Below, piece after piece: positions 54,346 through 63,855 of a stretch of DNA of 64,000 nt. How positions within the stretch are numbered: position 1 is the first letter of the stretch; the number at the start of each line of letters is the position of its first letter. This DNA comes from Polynucleobacter sp. MWH-Aus1W21 (GTDB taxonomy: Bacteria; Pseudomonadota; Gammaproteobacteria; Burkholderiales; Burkholderiaceae), in contig NZ_CP061287.1 in the NCBI RefSeq assembly GCF_018687275.1, positions 930,001-994,000 on the forward strand, given 5' to 3'. The position numbers and the translations under genes are program-made. The notes beneath the pieces are model-generated. The model was not told where the DNA came from. It was given only the letters and a program-made list of their open reading frames with translations, and made no database searches.

Positions 54346-54875
54346 TGTCAAAGCACGCAACAGCTGAAGGCGCTGCAGAACTCTCTTTCTTGCCCATGCA
54401 GCAGGCGGACTTGGATGATGTCCTGAAGATCGAATCCGTCTCTCATGTTCACCCTTGGACTAGAGGTAACTTTTCAGATTCATTAGCCGCCGGTCATTGG
54501 GCTTATTGCATTCGACCGCAAGCAGATCAAGTGGTGAAGGGGTCCTATTTAGATCCGGCAGTCCTATGGGCATATTGCATCTTGTTTCCTGCTGTAGATG
54601 AATTGCATCTCCTTAACATCACAGTTTCCCCGCATTTACGTAAGTTAGGTCTGGGACAAAGAATGATGGCTGCTATAGAGGGCGTAGCTTTTCAGCAAAA
54701 AATGCCACGAATCATTCTGGAGGTAAGGCCAACCAATGAAGCTGCATTAGCCCTTTATCAAAAATTGGGTTACGAGCAAATTGGTATTCGAAAAAATTAT
54801 TACCCTGCAAGCCCAGAAACTGGTGGACGAGAAGACGCTCTTGTCTTTGCTAAATCGATTAAGCTAGAGGCATGA
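54345..54875 (+). CDS. rimI: Ribosomal protein S18 alanine N-acetyltransferase
   Basis: A 176-residue GNAT acetyltransferase. HVHPWTRGNFSDSLAAGH, LLNITVSPHLRKLGLGQRMMAAIE (acetyl-CoA loop) and the end TNEAALALYQKLGYEQIGIRKNYY are the RimI pattern. There is a ~15-residue insertion (QVVKGSYLDPAV) relative to the usual ~150-residue enzyme. It is coupled to tsaB upstream and overlaps the next gene by 4 bp. Confidence 0.9.
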   Translation: MSKHATAEGAAELSFLPMQQADLDDVLKIESVSHVHPWTRGNFSDSLAAGHWAYCIRPQADQVVKGSYLDPAVLWAYCILFPAVDELHLLNITVSPHLRKLGLGQRMMAAIEGVAFQQKMPRIILEVRPTNEAALALYQKLGYEQIGIRKNYYPASPETGGREDALVFAKSIKLEA

Positions 54876-55393
54876 GCAATAATTCAAGCTTCTTAAAGGA
54901 AATGGGCATCACCGAGTGGACATCTCGTGATGCGATCCAAGCTCAGCCCGAATCGTCTGTTCCAGCAAGTTATCAGGTCACTCCACAAGAGGCGCAGGCC
55001 TCGCCAAGAGCGAGCAATGGTATGTGGTGGTTTTTTGGGAATGAACCCCAGGGCGATGCCAAACTTTTGTTTCAAAACCTCATTCGTGTACTTGGCTTAG
55101 CCAAGAATGAGTGGTCCTGGAAGAATCCCTCAGAGAACTTGGGCCAATTGGTTAGCCCCGGATCACCCTTGGTGGCGATTGCATTTGGTGGGCCGGTTGC
55201 TCAAAAGATTACTGGTGAAAGAGATCCGCTACCGCAGTTGCGCGAAACGGTGCTTGCGTTAAATACGGGTAATGAGGAAGAAATTCCAGTGATTGCTTCT
55301 TTTGAGTTAAATCAAGTGCTCACAAAGCCAAAAGAGAAGGCCATGCTTTGGCAGGATTTATTGATGGCTCGATCGGTGCTGCAAAATATCTAA
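54872..55393 (+). CDS. Putative DNA polymerase III psi-subunit-like (HolD-like) protein
   Basis: A 173-residue protein overlapping rimI by 4 bp. The N-terminus FLKEMGITEWTSRD resembles, from memory, the LGITQW start of E. coli HolD, which binds the chi subunit. The C-terminus KPKEKAMLWQDLLMA matches both the HolD tail (TARAALWQQI) and the last helix of family 4/5 uracil-DNA glycosylases. The glycosylase catalytic HPS site would be at ASFELNQVL here and is lost. E. coli also has holD beside rimI. I favour psi-like over an active glycosylase, with moderate confidence. Confidence 0.55.
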   Translation: MSNNSSFLKEMGITEWTSRDAIQAQPESSVPASYQVTPQEAQASPRASNGMWWFFGNEPQGDAKLLFQNLIRVLGLAKNEWSWKNPSENLGQLVSPGSPLVAIAFGGPVAQKITGERDPLPQLRETVLALNTGNEEEIPVIASFELNQVLTKPKEKAMLWQDLLMARSVLQNI

Positions 55394-55409
55394 ACTTTTG
55401 GGGATAAGC

Positions 55410-56729
55410 TTAGTGCTTATGCTCGCCGATTAGATGCATAGAGTCATATTCCGCTTGGTTTCTGGCGTGTCGCTTGATAACCAACCACATAATCAAACTT
55501 ACAGCTACGCCAAATCCGATGATCACAATTTGAATTGGTACATCCAACCAAATAAGCAATGAGTAGATTAAGAGCATCATCAATACTGAAATATTTTCAT
55601 TGAAGTTCTGCACGGCAATGGAGTGACCTGCTGACATGAGTACGTGACCGCGATGTTGCAGTAGCGCGTTCATTGGCACTACGAAGTACCCCGCCAACCA
55701 ACCCACAAGAATCAATAATAAATAAGCAGGCAATAAATTCAGGGTAACGTCAAACTTACCGAAGCTAAAAATGCTCGTATTAGGTAATAAATCAGAGTTG
55801 TAGACTGCCATCACGCAGACCACTAAACCCATCGCAACGCCATAGGGCAATACATTCAAGGATTTGCGCAAAGGAATGCGCCATGCGGCATAGACGGCGC
55901 CACCAGCTACGCCCACAGCTGAGATAGCTTGCAAAATGGCGCCCTGAGATAAATTCATATGAAGAGCTACTTGCGCCCACTTAATCACAATAAATTGCAG
56001 GGTAGCGCCGGCACCCCAGAATAAAGTGGTAACCGCTAAGGAGATTTGACCAAGACGATCATTCCAAAGTGTTTTAAAGCAAATGGCGAAATCCTTTATC
56101 AATTCAATAGGATTGGTCTTTTGGGAAACGTAACGTGCGCCAGTATCTGGAATCTTTAAGTTGATTAGTGCTGCAACAACATAAATCATCATGATGATCA
56201 TGATTGCTGATTCAGCCGGTGTATCAATGCCGGTCTCGAAAGTCGGCATATCCAAGGCAAGCAGACTTTGGGAGACTGTGGTGCTAATAAGAACACCACC
56301 CAAAACCGTGCCCAAAATAATGGATCCAACTGTTAAGCCCTCAATCCAGCCGTTGGCGGCGACCAATTTTTCAGGTGGAAGCAGTTCAGTCAAAATTCCG
56401 TACTTTGCAGGTGAGTATGCGGCTGCTCCCAAGCCAACAATGGCATATGAGAGCAAAGGGTGGCTTCCAAAGAGCATGGCCACGCAGCCGACGAATTTAA
56501 TCGTGTTTGTAATGAACATGACGTTGCCCTTAGGGCGGGAATCAGCAAAGGCGCCAACAAAGGCTGCCAAGAGCACGTAGGACAGCACAAAGAACAATTT
56601 GAGCAAAGGGGTCATCCAGGCCGGAGCATGGAGCTGGGCCAGGAGGGCGATAGCCGCTATCAGGAGAGCATTATCAGCAAGCGACGAAAAAAATTGCGCC
56701 GCCATAATGATGTAAAAGCTACGGTTCAT
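55410..56729 (-). CDS. lplT: Lysophospholipid transporter LplT (MFS)
   Basis: A 439-residue, 12-helix MFS protein. FSSLADNALLIAAIALL in helix 1, the VGAFADSRPKGNVM loop, YGILTELLPPEKLVAANGWIEG, and PMNALLQHRGHVLMSAGHSIAVQNFNEN are characteristic of LplT. It flips lysophosphatidylethanolamine across the inner membrane for re-acylation. No fused or adjacent Aas acyltransferase is present. It is divergent from alr. Confidence 0.9.
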   Translation of the reverse strand: MNRSFYIIMAAQFFSSLADNALLIAAIALLAQLHAPAWMTPLLKLFFVLSYVLLAAFVGAFADSRPKGNVMFITNTIKFVGCVAMLFGSHPLLSYAIVGLGAAAYSPAKYGILTELLPPEKLVAANGWIEGLTVGSIILGTVLGGVLISTTVSQSLLALDMPTFETGIDTPAESAIMIIMMIYVVAALINLKIPDTGARYVSQKTNPIELIKDFAICFKTLWNDRLGQISLAVTTLFWGAGATLQFIVIKWAQVALHMNLSQGAILQAISAVGVAGGAVYAAWRIPLRKSLNVLPYGVAMGLVVCVMAVYNSDLLPNTSIFSFGKFDVTLNLLPAYLLLILVGWLAGYFVVPMNALLQHRGHVLMSAGHSIAVQNFNENISVLMMLLIYSLLIWLDVPIQIVIIGFGVAVSLIMWLVIKRHARNQAEYDSMHLIGEHKH

Positions 56730-56779
56730 TCGTACAATCTAGTCATTACTACAATTAAAACATGAAAGGAGGGGTGATT

Positions 56780-57895
56780 ATGGGTGATTCAGCTAACGGC
56801 CTGATTAATAGACCAATTTTGGCATCTATTCATACTGCCGCCTTTCAGCATAATTTAAACCGAGTTCGAGAATTGGCGCCAGAGTCCAAGATCTGGTCGG
56901 TTATTAAGGCTCGAGCCTACGGCCATTGCTTTGATGCTGCCCTTAAGGGCCTTGCCTCTACAGATGGCTTTGCCTTATTGGATATTCAGGATGCAGCATG
57001 GCTGCGTCAACATGGCTGGAAGGGCCGAATACTGCTTTTAGAAGGTTTTTTTCATGAAAATGAGCTCAGCCTTGCAGAGGAGTTGGCTTGTGATTTAGTG
57101 GTTCATTGCGAAGCCCAAGTAGAGTGGCTTGAGCGTTTTAAAGCCAAAAACCATAAGCCATTTAATGTCTTTCTCAAAATGAATTCCGGCATGAACCGTT
57201 TGGGGTTTAAGCCTGATGCTTACATAATGGCATTTCACCGTTTACATGGTGCTGGCTATCACATGCACCATATGACGCATTTTGCTAATGCGGATCAAGT
57301 TGATCAATCTCCGACAGTTGGTGCTCAGCAAGAGTTGTTTAACCAAACTATTGAAGGGCTAGAAGGCTCAACTTCACTAGCCAATTCAGCGGCTATTTTG
57401 TGGCACCGAAATGCATTGGGTGATTGGGTTCGTCCTGGTGTCATGCTTTATGGCGCCTCACCAACAGGGCTGCATGCTGATATTGAACATGCGAATCTGC
57501 AAGCGGTAATGCAATTACACAGTGAAATTATTGATATTCAGGACCTTCAGAAAGGTGATCGCATTGGTTATGGTGGTCGCTATGAATCTACAGAAGCTAT
57601 GCGTGTAGGTATCGTTGCTTGTGGCTATGCGGATGGTTATCCACGGCACGCCAAAGACGGTACGCCTGTTTGGGTTGCTCAAGGCGAGGAGGGTGTAGTT
57701 TGCCCTTTAGTGGGAAGGGTGTCGATGGATATGTTGACGATCGATTTGCGCAAAGCGCCTAATGCAAACATTGGTACCGCTGTTCAGCTGTGGGGTGACA
57801 AAGTACCAGTAGATAATGTTGCGTACATGAGCGACACGATTGGTTATGAATTGCTCTGTGCGCTAGCCCCTAGAGTGCCTGTAGCCATCAAATAA
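56780..57895 (+). CDS. alr: Alanine racemase
   Basis: A 371-residue PLP enzyme making D-alanine for peptidoglycan. AAAGGAGG-type site at 56765-56772 lies before ATG 56780, so that start is preferred over ATG 56762, which overlaps the site. The PLP lysine is in WSVIKARAYGHCF; the usual motif is KANAYGHG, so the Asn-to-Arg and Gly-to-Cys changes are unusual. The second catalytic residue, Tyr, is in DRIGYGGRYES, and VGRVSMDMLTIDL is normal. A terminator follows. Confidence 0.92.
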   Translation: MGDSANGLINRPILASIHTAAFQHNLNRVRELAPESKIWSVIKARAYGHCFDAALKGLASTDGFALLDIQDAAWLRQHGWKGRILLLEGFFHENELSLAEELACDLVVHCEAQVEWLERFKAKNHKPFNVFLKMNSGMNRLGFKPDAYIMAFHRLHGAGYHMHHMTHFANADQVDQSPTVGAQQELFNQTIEGLEGSTSLANSAAILWHRNALGDWVRPGVMLYGASPTGLHADIEHANLQAVMQLHSEIIDIQDLQKGDRIGYGGRYESTEAMRVGIVACGYADGYPRHAKDGTPVWVAQGEEGVVCPLVGRVSMDMLTIDLRKAPNANIGTAVQLWGDKVPVDNVAYMSDTIGYELLCALAPRVPVAIK

Positions 57896-57898
57896 AAA

Positions 57899-57922
57899 AT
57901 CCTCCGATTCGGAGGATTTTTA
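57899..57922. terminator. Bidirectional terminator between alr and bamD
   Basis: AATCCTCCG and CGGAGGATT pair closely around a short ATT loop, with an A tract before and TTTTT after. It lies between the converging stops of alr and bamD. Confidence 0.85.
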
Positions 57923-57943
57923 AATGTAACTAATGTGCATGTA

Positions 57944-58771
57944 TTACTTATTCCAGATCTGCCACCATCTACGCTCATTTTTAACGCGTTGACCAGTTGT
58001 CATCATGTCGCTATCAGGGAAGTTGAGTTTAAATACACGCGCAGAGTCATTACTTAATTGGGTCATGCCAAGCTTTTCGTATGACTTGGTCAGAATGTAA
58101 AGTGCCTCTTCAACGGCGGGTGCGCGGTCATAATCTCGAATGACTAATTGAGCGCGATTCGCAGCAGCCAAATAAGCGCCACGCTGATAGTAAAAGCGCG
58201 CTACGATGACATCGGCTTCAGCCAGTGAGTTAACGATATATCGCATGCGATCTAAAGCATCTGGCGCATATTTACTATTAGGGAAACGCTCAACAACTAC
58301 CTTGAAAGATTCAAATGCTTCTTTAGCAGCTTTGGGATCGCGCTCGCTTAAATCTTGACCGGTAAATTTCCCTAGCCACCCTAAATCGTCATTAAAAGTG
58401 ATGAGGCCTTTTAAGTAATAAGCGTAGTCGAGATTTGGGCTGCCTTGGTGCAATTTAATAAAGCGATCAATAGCTACCAGTGCTTGAGTTTGCTCCTGGG
58501 CCTTCCAATAACAATAAGCCGCATTAATTTGTGCTTGTTGAGAATATGGGCCGAATGGAAAGCGAGCCTCAAGCTTTTCAAAGTATTTTCCGCACTTAGC
58601 AAAGTCACCGTCGTTTAACTTATCAGTGCCTTCTGAATATAGTTTTGCTTCTGACCAAATATCGGTATCGTCTTTATTGCCGTCACTACCTGCGCAACCA
58701 CTCAAGAGGGTCAAGGCGAAAAGCAAAGCCAAAAGGAGGGTGATTGGCATGTTGCCTAGGTTACGACGCAT
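57944..58771 (-). CDS. bamD: Outer-membrane assembly lipoprotein BamD
   Basis: A 275-residue lipoprotein of five TPR units. MPITLLLALLFALTLLSGCAG gives a signal with lipobox LSGC, so the mature protein is lipid-anchored in the outer membrane. EAKLYSEGTDKLNDGDFAKCGKYFEKLEARFPFGPYSQQ is the first TPR pair. The start at 58771 is chosen so that the signal peptide is N-terminal. The longer frame to 58858 would overlap the divergent rluD start. BamD is an essential part of the BAM complex. Confidence 0.92.
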   Translation of the reverse strand: MRRNLGNMPITLLLALLFALTLLSGCAGSDGNKDDTDIWSEAKLYSEGTDKLNDGDFAKCGKYFEKLEARFPFGPYSQQAQINAAYCYWKAQEQTQALVAIDRFIKLHQGSPNLDYAYYLKGLITFNDDLGWLGKFTGQDLSERDPKAAKEAFESFKVVVERFPNSKYAPDALDRMRYIVNSLAEADVIVARFYYQRGAYLAAANRAQLVIRDYDRAPAVEEALYILTKSYEKLGMTQLSNDSARVFKLNFPDSDMMTTGQRVKNERRWWQIWNK

Positions 58772-58851
58772 TCTTTGTGTGGAAGAATTCCCAGCAAGCC
58801 TTAAACTGGCGTCTGATATTACGTCGGACATAACTGAAAGGCTTTCTAAGC

Positions 58852-59892
58852 GTGGCATTGCCGCAAACTCCTGAATCGAATCCCATTGATTATATCGATG
58901 ATGAGGATTTCATCTCCCTAGAAATATCTACGGAGATGGCTGGCGAACGCCTAGATAAGGTGTTGGCGAGCTTTTTGCCTGATTATTCGCGTAATCGTCT
59001 AAAAGCTTGGGTTGAGGCTGGGGCGGTAATGGTGGATGGAAGGGTTACCAAAGCCCGCTATCTACTTAGGGGTGGTGAGAGTATTAAGGTGTTTCCGCAG
59101 GAAATGCCCGAGCAATTTGCATTTAGTCCTGATAACATCCCTTTAGATGTGGTTTATGAGGATGAAGACATCATTGTGGTCAATAAACCACCTGGTTTAG
59201 TGGTCCACCCAGCTGCTGGCAACTGGTCTGGCACTTTGCTAAATGGGCTTCTTTTTCACTATCCTGAATTAAAGATGCTTCCCAGAGCAGGGATTGTCCA
59301 TCGCCTAGATAAAGACACCTCAGGTCTGATGGTCGTAGCAAGAACTTCTCTAGCGCAAACCTCCTTAGTTCGCCAATTACAAGATAGAACAGTAGGGCGT
59401 CGCTATTTAGCGTGGGTTTGGGGGGATGCACCAAGTCAAGGAAAGGTTTTGGCTTCCGTTGGTCGTGATCAGCGCGATCGCCTCAAAATGGCTGCAGGCA
59501 GCCCCCAAGGTAAGCCTGCCGCTACTTTGTTTCGTCGTTTAGCCAAAGGGCTTGTCAAAGAGGCTGCAGTAACCCTACTAGAGTGTCGCCTAGAAACTGG
59601 GCGTACTCATCAAATTCGGGTTCATCTGGAATCACTAGGCTTTCCATTAGTGGGCGATCCTGTCTATCGCAAAAAGACACCAGGGATAGCAAAAGATATT
59701 CAATTTAGTCGCCAAGCCTTGCATGCTTTTGCATTAAGTCTTCAGCATCCAGTGAAAAACGAATTGATGACTTGGTTCCGACTTCCTCCGCAGGACATAT
59801 TAGATTTGTTGCCTCAATTAGAGATGGGCGAGGAAGTCCTGCCCAAAGAGGCTGTGGTCCTAGCCTCCATACAAAATGAATCGGAAGCATGA
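58852..59892 (+). CDS. rluD: 23S rRNA pseudouridine synthase RluD
   Basis: A 346-residue RluA-family enzyme starting at GTG. An S4 domain (GERLDKVLASFLPDYSRNRLKAWVEAGAVMVDG) precedes the synthase domain. The catalytic Asp is in GIVHRLDKDTSGLMVVA, and TGRTHQIRVHLESLGFPLVGDPVY follows. It modifies helix 69 uridines of 23S rRNA. The order bamD / rluD-pgeF is conserved in many proteobacteria. It overlaps pgeF by 4 bp. Confidence 0.94.
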   Translation: MALPQTPESNPIDYIDDEDFISLEISTEMAGERLDKVLASFLPDYSRNRLKAWVEAGAVMVDGRVTKARYLLRGGESIKVFPQEMPEQFAFSPDNIPLDVVYEDEDIIVVNKPPGLVVHPAAGNWSGTLLNGLLFHYPELKMLPRAGIVHRLDKDTSGLMVVARTSLAQTSLVRQLQDRTVGRRYLAWVWGDAPSQGKVLASVGRDQRDRLKMAAGSPQGKPAATLFRRLAKGLVKEAAVTLLECRLETGRTHQIRVHLESLGFPLVGDPVYRKKTPGIAKDIQFSRQALHAFALSLQHPVKNELMTWFRLPPQDILDLLPQLEMGEEVLPKEAVVLASIQNESEA

Positions 59893-60650
59893 GTTTGATA
59901 AATCCTCAGTGGCAAGCCCCAGCTTCTGTAAAAACGCAAGTTAGTACGCGAACTGGTGGGATAAGTGCACCCCCTTATGATTCTTTAAACTTGGGCGATC
60001 ATGTCGGCGACCATCTTGAAAAGGTATTGGCAAATAGAGCGATCTTCACCAAGACCTTGCCTAATAATCCTTTGTGGCTTAAGCAAACACATAGCACGGT
60101 AGTAAGCACCCCTGAAACACGTAGAGCAAAATCAGTTGATGTGATCGATGCTGATGCATCAGTCACCAATCTCGCGAATGAAGTCCTAGTGATCATGACT
60201 GCGGATTGTTTGCCAGCGTTGTTTACCAATTCAAAAGGAACTGTTGTTGGTGCGGCACATGCAGGCTGGAGGGGACTTTACGCTGGAGTTTTGGAGAGCA
60301 CCGTCGCTGAAATGCTGCGCCTATCTAAAGAAAGCTCGGCATCTGATTTGCAAGTCTGGCTGGGGCCTGCAATAGGACCAGAGTCATTTGAAGTGGGCGA
60401 GGATGTTGTAAAAGCATTTAGAGATTCTGAATTACCTTTCTCGGAGAGCGCATTTAAGCCTATTGCTGGTAAACCTGGAAAATTTTTAGCTGATATTTAT
60501 CGTTTGGCTAGAGATCGTCTGCATGCCTGTGGAGTGACATCAATATTTGGTGGTGAATACTGCACTGTGAGAGACGGTGAGCAGTTTTTTTCCTACAGGC
60601 GTGATGGTGAAACAGGTAGATTTGCTTCGGCTATCTGGATTGCAAAATAA
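59889..60650 (+). CDS. pgeF: Purine nucleoside phosphorylase / peptidoglycan editing factor (YfiH family)
   Basis: A 253-residue DUF152 protein. The zinc-site motifs are present: WLKQTHSTVV, MTADCLPALF and GAAHAGWRGLYAGVLE. The family includes LACC1-type purine nucleoside phosphorylases, and in E. coli YfiH removes mis-incorporated serine precursors from peptidoglycan. Which activity dominates here is not known. The start overlaps the rluD stop (ATGA). Confidence 0.92.
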   Translation: MSLINPQWQAPASVKTQVSTRTGGISAPPYDSLNLGDHVGDHLEKVLANRAIFTKTLPNNPLWLKQTHSTVVSTPETRRAKSVDVIDADASVTNLANEVLVIMTADCLPALFTNSKGTVVGAAHAGWRGLYAGVLESTVAEMLRLSKESSASDLQVWLGPAIGPESFEVGEDVVKAFRDSELPFSESAFKPIAGKPGKFLADIYRLARDRLHACGVTSIFGGEYCTVRDGEQFFSYRRDGETGRFASAIWIAK

Positions 60651-60766
60651 TTAACGCGTCATTCTATGAGGGTAACTACTAGATTCTCTCTAGGGCTAGG
60701 GTTATTGCGTATAACTCTATAGTGCTTAAGGGCGGAGAATGTCTCTAATTAATCGAAGAGACTACT

Positions 60767-62404
60767 ATGTTTGCAGGCATGAATACCGGTGCAACGCCAT
60801 CTTTGGCGCCGCATCATATGGCGCTAATTCCGCCAGAGCGTTTATCTGAAATCCAAAAAGAATATTTCACAGAGCTAGCGCACATCGCTACCAATCCTGA
60901 AGCGATTGAAGTTAAAGATCGTCGTTTCGCAGGAAAGGCATGGCATTCCTCATGGAGCAAAGTCATTGCTGCAACTTACTTGCTGAACTCTAAGCATTTA
61001 ATGGCTTTAGCTAAAGCTGTGGAAACAGACGAAAAGTCCAAACAGAAAATTCTGTTCACAACTGAGCAGATGATTGATGCGCTTTCACCATCCAACTTTA
61101 TCGCAACCAACCCAGAAGTTTTGGAGAGCATCATTAGCTCTCAAGGTCAGTCCATTCAAAAAGGGATTGTGAACTTATTGGGAGATATGAAAAAAGGCAA
61201 GGTCTCTCAAACAGATGAGTCTGCCTTCGAGGTTGGAAAAAATATTGCCACAACCGAAGGTCATGTGGTGTTCCGCAATGATCTTTTTGAATTAATTCAA
61301 TACACGCCATTAACCGAGCAAGTATTTGAGCGTCCTTATTTAATGGTGCCACCATGCATCAATAAATACTACATTCTGGATTTGCAACCAGACAACTCTG
61401 TAGTTCGACATATGGTGAGCCAAGGTCACACCGTATTTTTGGTTTCTTGGAAAAATCCAGATGCCTCTATGGCTGAGGTCAGCTGGGATGACTATGTTGG
61501 TAAGGGCGTTATTAAAGCGATTGAGGTTGTTAAAGATATTGGCGACACCAAGCAAATCAATGTCTTGGGATTCTGCGTTGGTGGCACTTTAACCACCTCC
61601 GCATTGGCGGTGTTAGCGGCTCGCGATGAGCATCCGGCTGCTAGCTTGACCCTATTTACTACCTTATTAGATTTCACCAATACCGGCATTCTGGATGTCT
61701 TTATTGATGAAGGCATGGTCGAGATGCGTGAGAACACCATCGGCGGCAAGGGCGGCAAGTACGGCATGATGTCCGGCTTAGACCTCGGTAATACCTTTTC
61801 TTTCTTGCGTCCCAATGATTTGGTTTGGAATTACGTTGTGGAGAACTATCTCAAAGGTAATTCGCCTCCGCCATTTGATTTGCTTTATTGGAATGGCGAT
61901 TCAACGAACTTACCTGGTGCAATGTATTGCTGGTATTTGCGTCACACTTATTTGCAAAATGATTTGGTTAAACCAGGCAAAGTCAAAATTTGTGGCGAAA
62001 AGATTGATCTCGGCAAGATTAAATGCCCGGCATATTTATATGCTTCACAAGAGGACCACATCGTTCCTTGGCAATCCGCTTATGAATCCACTCATATTCT
62101 TCAAGGTAAAAACCGTTTTGTCTTGGGCGCCTCTGGACACATTGCAGGCGTGATCAATCCGCCAGCAAAGAATAAGCGCTACTACTTTGAAAACAATAAG
62201 CTTTCCCCAACCGCAGCTGAATGGCTGGAGGGCGCCAAACAAATTCCTGGAAGTTGGTGGCCTGATTACACCAAATGGCTTGAGCAATTTGGTGGCGAGA
62301 AAAAGGCAGCAAGTACTACCTTTGGTAATGCCAAGTACAAAAAAATGGAAGCAGCACCTGGTGTGTATGTCAAAGAAAAAGCAACACCAGAAATCACAAA
62401 CTAA
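60767..62404 (+). CDS. phaC: Class I poly(3-hydroxyalkanoate) synthase
   Basis: A 545-residue synthase with the N-terminal PhaC domain and an alpha/beta core. The nucleophile Cys is in the lipase-like box GFCVGG near residue 269. The acid is in ASQEDHIVPW and the His in LGASGHIAGVINPP. The length fits class I enzymes that use C3-C5 hydroxyacyl-CoA, though it is on the short side (560-590 is usual). It is followed by phaB after 29 bp. No phaA thiolase is visible. Confidence 0.95.
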   Translation: MFAGMNTGATPSLAPHHMALIPPERLSEIQKEYFTELAHIATNPEAIEVKDRRFAGKAWHSSWSKVIAATYLLNSKHLMALAKAVETDEKSKQKILFTTEQMIDALSPSNFIATNPEVLESIISSQGQSIQKGIVNLLGDMKKGKVSQTDESAFEVGKNIATTEGHVVFRNDLFELIQYTPLTEQVFERPYLMVPPCINKYYILDLQPDNSVVRHMVSQGHTVFLVSWKNPDASMAEVSWDDYVGKGVIKAIEVVKDIGDTKQINVLGFCVGGTLTTSALAVLAARDEHPAASLTLFTTLLDFTNTGILDVFIDEGMVEMRENTIGGKGGKYGMMSGLDLGNTFSFLRPNDLVWNYVVENYLKGNSPPPFDLLYWNGDSTNLPGAMYCWYLRHTYLQNDLVKPGKVKICGEKIDLGKIKCPAYLYASQEDHIVPWQSAYESTHILQGKNRFVLGASGHIAGVINPPAKNKRYYFENNKLSPTAAEWLEGAKQIPGSWWPDYTKWLEQFGGEKKAASTTFGNAKYKKMEAAPGVYVKEKATPEITN

Positions 62405-62433
62405 TTAACGAAGGTTTTTAAAAGGGGAAAGTA

Positions 62434-63174
62434 ATGTCTCAAAAAGTCGCATATGTAACTGGTGGTATGGGTGGTATTGGTACCGCTATTTGTCAACGTC
62501 TTGCTAAAGATGGTTTTAAGGTAATCGCAGGTTGCGGCCCAAATTCACCACGTAAAGATCGTTGGCTAGGAGAGCAAAAAGCTCTAGGCTACGACTTCAT
62601 TGCTTCAGAGGGTAATGTTTCTGATTGGGAGAGTACGGTTGCCGCTTTTGAAAAGGTAAAAGCTGAAGTGGGTCGCGTAGATGTTTTGGTGAATAACGCC
62701 GGCATCACCCGTGACAGCGTATTCCGTAAGATGACTCCAGATGCATGGAAAGCAGTTATTGATACAAACCTCAACTCCTTATTTAATGTTACTAAGCAAG
62801 TTATAGATGGCATGGTTGATAACAATTGGGGCCGCATTATTAATATTTCTTCTGTAAACGGTCAAAAAGGTCAGTTTGGTCAATGTAACTATTCGACAGC
62901 AAAAGCGGGTTTGCATGGCTTTACGATGGCTTTAGCGCAAGAAGTGGCTACCAAGGGGGTGACTGTAAATACGGTATCCCCAGGCTATATCGGAACAGAT
63001 ATGGTGAAGGCAATCCGCGAAGATGTTTTGGAGAAGATTGTTTCTGGTATTCCTGTGAAGCGTTTGGGCACTCCTGATGAAATCGCTTCAATCTGCTGCT
63101 GGATTGCATCTGAAGATGGTGGTTACGCTACAGGTGCTGACTTCTCATTAAACGGTGGTATTCATACAGGCTAA
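62434..63174 (+). CDS. phaB: Acetoacetyl-CoA reductase
   Basis: A 246-residue NADPH-dependent short-chain dehydrogenase. TGGMGGIGTAIC is the cofactor loop, NNAGITRDSVFRKM the central motif, and the catalytic Ser-Tyr-Lys are in INISSVNGQKGQFGQCNYSTAKAG. It makes (R)-3-hydroxybutyryl-CoA for PhaC. GGGGAAAG lies before the ATG. Confidence 0.95.
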   Translation: MSQKVAYVTGGMGGIGTAICQRLAKDGFKVIAGCGPNSPRKDRWLGEQKALGYDFIASEGNVSDWESTVAAFEKVKAEVGRVDVLVNNAGITRDSVFRKMTPDAWKAVIDTNLNSLFNVTKQVIDGMVDNNWGRIINISSVNGQKGQFGQCNYSTAKAGLHGFTMALAQEVATKGVTVNTVSPGYIGTDMVKAIREDVLEKIVSGIPVKRLGTPDEIASICCWIASEDGGYATGADFSLNGGIHTG

Positions 63175-63176
63175 TA

Positions 63177-63190
63177 TTGCACCGCAGCAA
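63177..63190. promoter_or_regulatory. Short inverted repeat between phaB and phaR
   Basis: TTGC-ACCGCA-GCAA lies just after the phaB stop and about 100 bp before phaR. Its halves resemble TGC/GCA-rich PhaR sites known in other species. It may be an autoregulatory operator, but the match is short. Confidence 0.3.
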
Positions 63191-63292
63191 TTATTGGAGT
63201 ATTTGCAGTACGCAACACAGCGTATTTACCTTTTAATCAAACTAGGGATAAACTACGCTGATGTTGCGATGCAGTAAAGAGTAAGGATAAAA

Positions 63293-63853
63293 ATGGTAAC
63301 CCGTGCAAAACGAGCAGGCGAAGATCGGCTCATCAAGAAATACCCAAATCGTCGTCTCTACGATACCCAGACAAGCACCTATGTCACGCTGTCAGATATC
63401 AAGAGCTTGGTAATGGGAAATGAAGTCTTTAAAGTTGTTGATGCCAAAACTGAAGAAGACTTAACGCGCAATATTTTGTTGCAAATTATTCTTGAGGAAG
63501 AGGCGGGTGGAGCACCTGTGTTCTCTTCACAAATGCTTTCCCAAATTATTCGCTTCTACGGAAACTCCATGCAGGGCTTGATGGGTAATTACCTTGAGAA
63601 GACTATGCAGTCATTTGTGGATATCCACAATAAGCTTGGTGATCAAACCAAAGGTTTGGGCGCTGGTAGCACTCCAGAAGCATGGTCTCAAATGATGAAT
63701 TTGCAGAATCCACTCATGCAAGGTTTGATGGGAAACTATATGGAGCAAAGCAAGGACCTCTTCATTAAGATGCAAGAGCAGATGCAGGGCTCGCAAAATA
63801 TTTTTGGGAATTTTCCATTTACGCCACAGCCTAACAAAACTGAAAAAGAATAG
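63293..63853 (+). CDS. phaR: Polyhydroxyalkanoate synthesis repressor
   Basis: A 186-residue regulator. The N-terminal DNA-binding domain reads [29 protein letters not shown], followed by the PHB accumulation regulatory domain ([30 protein letters not shown]), repeated once more as [12 protein letters not shown]. PhaR senses PHB granules and represses phasin and its own gene. AAGGATA precedes the ATG. Confidence 0.94.
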   Translation: MVTRAKRAGEDRLIKKYPNRRLYDTQTSTYVTLSDIKSLVMGNEVFKVVDAKTEEDLTRNILLQIILEEEAGGAPVFSSQMLSQIIRFYGNSMQGLMGNYLEKTMQSFVDIHNKLGDQTKGLGAGSTPEAWSQMMNLQNPLMQGLMGNYMEQSKDLFIKMQEQMQGSQNIFGNFPFTPQPNKTEKE

Positions 63854-63855
63854 TT

